Positions 4,849 through 6,535 of a DNA stretch of 6,535 nt are shown piece after piece. Origin of the DNA: Acidobacteriota bacterium. GTDB lineage: Bacteria > Acidobacteriota > Blastocatellia > Pyrinomonadales > Pyrinomonadaceae. The notes beneath the pieces are model-generated. The model had not been told where the DNA came from. It did not search any database and saw nothing but the letters and a program-made list of their open reading frames with translations. How positions within the stretch are numbered: position 1 is the first letter of the stretch; every line of letters starts with the position of its first letter. The stretch lies in contig JAKOSS010000766.1 of NCBI GenBank assembly GCA_029777145.1, positions 1 to 6,535 of the forward strand, written 5' to 3'. The position numbers were made by a program, and so were the translations under genes.

Positions 4849-5634
4849 ATGGAGAATCTTGAGGAGCGTGAAGATCCGGTCGTCGAGCAGCCGGAGGATC
4901 GCGAACCGATCGCATACAAACCGCCGACGCCATGGGCGACTTACTCGCTGATCGCGATACTTTTTGCGGTTTTCGCGACGCAGCTGATCGCTGACGGCTC
5001 GGACGGTTTTCTTTTCGGCGGTGAAAACTCGCTCATCGGTGCAGCGTTCGTAAAGCCGTTCTTCCGCGACGGACAGTATTGGCGGATCATGACCGGGTCG
5101 CTGCTTCACGGCGGGATAATCCATCTCGGATTCAACTGCTATGCGCTTTATGTTCTTGGCCAACAGATCGAGTTCTTGTCGAACCGGGTTCATTTGCCGA
5201 CGATCTTCGTGCTTGCGGCGATCGGAGGCGACATATTAAGTCTGATCGTGATGCCTGAGGGCGTTTCGGTCGGAGCTTCGGGCGGGATCATCGGTTTCCT
5301 CGGATACTTGACGGTTTACGCTTTCAAGCGACGCAAAATTCTTCCGCCCGGATTCCTGCGCGTAATGCTGATGAATATCGGACTGCTCGTGCTGGTCGGA
5401 GTCTTGTCGGGACTGCGGATCGACAACTCGGCGCATCTCGGAGGATTGCTCGTCGGCGCGGTCTACGGTTTGATCCAGGTTCCGTCCGATCTACACGTCG
5501 ATCCGCGTATCGCGTCGCCGGTTTCCGATTGGCTGGGACGCGCGTCATTTGTGCTGATCATCGGCTTTGCGATCTTCACGATGCTTGTTCTTACCGGAAT
5601 CGTTTCAATCAGCATTCCGCAAGTCGAGATCTAA
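4849..5634 (+). CDS. rhomboid-family intramembrane serine protease
   Basis: This is a membrane-embedded serine protease that would cut transmembrane segments of other proteins. It has 261 aa, with an acidic, proline-rich cytoplasmic N-tail (about 1-28) before TM1 (29-48). A loop carries the conserved YWR (77-79). TM2 contains H92 and N96 (HLGFN), the oxyanion-side residues; TM3 is at about 117-135. TM4 carries the nucleophile motif GASGG with Ser144, TM5 is at 170-188, and TM6 contains the catalytic His196 in AHLGGLLVG. A further hydrophobic segment at 234-256 suggests a 6+1 topology. All catalytic residues are present, so it should be active. It begins 3 bp after fabG and ends directly against the trmB ATG, so it is surely cotranscribed. 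The substrate cannot be inferred. Confidence 0.93.
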   Translation: MENLEEREDPVVEQPEDREPIAYKPPTPWATYSLIAILFAVFATQLIADGSDGFLFGGENSLIGAAFVKPFFRDGQYWRIMTGSLLHGGIIHLGFNCYALYVLGQQIEFLSNRVHLPTIFVLAAIGGDILSLIVMPEGVSVGASGGIIGFLGYLTVYAFKRRKILPPGFLRVMLMNIGLLVLVGVLSGLRIDNSAHLGGLLVGAVYGLIQVPSDLHVDPRIASPVSDWLGRASFVLIIGFAIFTMLVLTGIVSISIPQVEI

Positions 5635-6258
5635 ATGGGCCGCGTCAGAGTTCACCAACACGTCAATCCGCTCGCGCCGTTTTATCGGTTCAAGCCGCAA
5701 CCGGTTGATGTTTGCCGTGCGTTCGGCAACCCCGATCTGCCGCTGCTCGTCGACATCGGTTGCGCCCGCGGACGCTTTCTGCTGAAAATTGCCGGAGTTT
5801 CCCCTGAACATAATTTTCTGGGAATTGAGATCCGCGAACCGCTGGTCGTCGAGGCGAACCGGCTGGCCGAAGAGGCCGGGCTGACAAATCTTCGCTACGA
5901 GTTCTGCAATGCGATGCTCGAACTGGATACACTTCTGAGTTCGATCCCGGAAGGGTTGATCGAAACGTTCACGATCCAGTTTCCCGATCCGTGGTTCAAG
6001 AAGAAGCACGCGAAACGAAGGATGGTCAACGAAGAACTGGTGCGGACGGTGGCGTCAAAACTCGTTCCGGGCGGGAAGGTCTTCGTGCAGACCGACATTG
6101 AGTTTCTTGCGGACGAGATGTTCGGACTCTTTCGTGAATCGGAGTTTTTTGATGAGTCCGCGTTGGATTCGAACCCTTTTCCGGTCAAGACCGAACGCGA
6201 ACAGGCGGTCGAGGAAAAAGGACTCCCGGTGTACAGGGTGATGTTCATCAAGAATTGA
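5635..6258 (+). CDS. trmB: tRNA (guanine-46-N7)-methyltransferase
   Basis: This SAM-dependent enzyme forms m7G46 in the variable loop of tRNAs. The 207 aa fit a short bacterial TrmB. The SAM site is VDIGCARGRF (39-48) and the acidic loop is LGIEIRE (62-68). The signature QFPDPWFKKKHAKRRM lies at 115-130, where the family's conserved Asp is D118. QTDIEFLA is at 152-159 and the C-terminal TEREQ at 186-190 contacts SAM and tRNA in relatives. The N-terminus VRVHQHVNPL resembles the cyanobacterial/plastid form more than the proteobacterial form (by recall). The ATG directly follows the rhomboid TAA, suggesting translational coupling. Its stop lies 22 bp before a nonamer array. Confidence 0.95.
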   Translation: MGRVRVHQHVNPLAPFYRFKPQPVDVCRAFGNPDLPLLVDIGCARGRFLLKIAGVSPEHNFLGIEIREPLVVEANRLAEEAGLTNLRYEFCNAMLELDTLLSSIPEGLIETFTIQFPDPWFKKKHAKRRMVNEELVRTVASKLVPGGKVFVQTDIEFLADEMFGLFRESEFFDESALDSNPFPVKTEREQAVEEKGLPVYRVMFIKN

Positions 6259-6280
6259 CGTCAGTATCACCAGCGTCTCG

Positions 6281-6535
6281 GGAAGTTTTGGAAGTTTTGG
6301 AAGTTTTGGAAGTTCCGGAAGTTTGGGAAGTTTCGGAAGTTTGGGAAGTTTCGGAAGTTTGGGAAGTTTCGGAAGTTCAGGAAGTTTCGGAAGTTTGGGA
6401 AGTTTCGGAAGTTCAGGAAGTTTCGGAGGTTTGGGAAGTTTCGGAAGTTTGGGAAGTTCGGAACTTTGGGAAGTTTGGGAAGTTTCGGAAGTTTAGGAAG
6501 TTTGGGAAGTTTGGGAAGTTTGGGAAGTTTGGGAA
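6281..6535. repeat. tandem nonamer array, GGAAGTTTN (28 full units, runs off window end)
   Basis: Nineteen 9-bp units run from 6281 to 6451. One shortened 8-bp unit (6452-6459) follows, then eight 9-bp units to 6531 and a partial unit at the edge. The core is ggaagttt with a variable last base. The first three units end in T, most of the middle alternates G and C, and the last four full units end in G. Exceptions are ggaagttcc, ggaagttca (twice), ggaggtttg, ggaactttg and ggaagttta. The length is at least 255 bp, with the far end outside the window. Confidence 0.95.

Noticed and set aside
4252..5193. 313-codon open frame on the minus strand
   Set aside because: It lies antisense to fabG and the rhomboid, both with intact motifs. 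The translation is arginine/aspartate rich, typical of an opposite-strand shadow in GC-rich coding DNA.
6055..6535. Minus-strand frame reading LPK repeats through the nonamer array into trmB
   Set aside because: The array is open in most frames simply because the 9-bp unit lacks stops. The non-repeat part is a shadow of trmB.

Overview
The window looks like ordinary bacterial chromosome, about 57-60% GC by eye, with housekeeping genes broken up by tandem short-period repeats. My best guess for the source is an Acidobacteriota-like bacterium (Blastocatellia or Pyrinomonadaceae type). This rests on the protein flavour: a secreted D-aminoacylase-type amidohydrolase, a cyanobacterial-style TrmB N-terminus, and heptamer repeats between genes. 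It is an impression, not a database result. Shine-Dalgarno motifs are essentially absent, and the two best promoters sit almost on top of their start codons.

Layout. Bases 1-309 are the 3' part of murI (glutamate racemase). A 140-bp gap made mostly of two heptamer arrays leads to rph (450-1166, RNase PH). Bases 1167-1549 are noncoding, between the convergent genes rph and a secreted amidohydrolase (1550-3037, minus). This gap holds two outer heptamer arrays in inverted orientation and two ~113-bp direct repeats with self-complementary arms. The stop codons of rph and of the amidohydrolase both lie inside the flanking heptamer arrays. A 56-bp divergent spacer with a good sigma70-type promoter separates the amidohydrolase from a small acyl-carrier-like gene (3094-3351, plus). 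That protein aligns without gaps to ACP, but in circularly permuted order and without the phosphopantetheine serine. Next is a minus-strand, more AT-rich toxin-antitoxin pair: a DUF2281-like antitoxin (3695-3967) and a VapC/PIN toxin (3360-3755) that overlap by 61 bp. The final block is a tightly packed plus-strand operon of fabG (4090-4845), a rhomboid protease (4849-5634) and trmB (5635-6258), driven by a near-consensus promoter at 4050-4078. From 6281 to the window end there is a nonamer tandem array of 28 full units.

Functional picture. murI serves peptidoglycan precursor synthesis. rph and trmB serve tRNA maturation and modification, and fabG serves fatty-acid synthesis. The rhomboid is a membrane protease, and the amidohydrolase is probably periplasmic and acts on N-acyl-D-amino acids or related compounds. 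The items most worth a second look are the permuted ACP-like protein, the heptamer arrays that supply stop codons in all three frames on the sense strand only, the paired palindromic units, and the nonamer array. I found no CRISPR array, tRNA, rRNA, transposase or phage gene.
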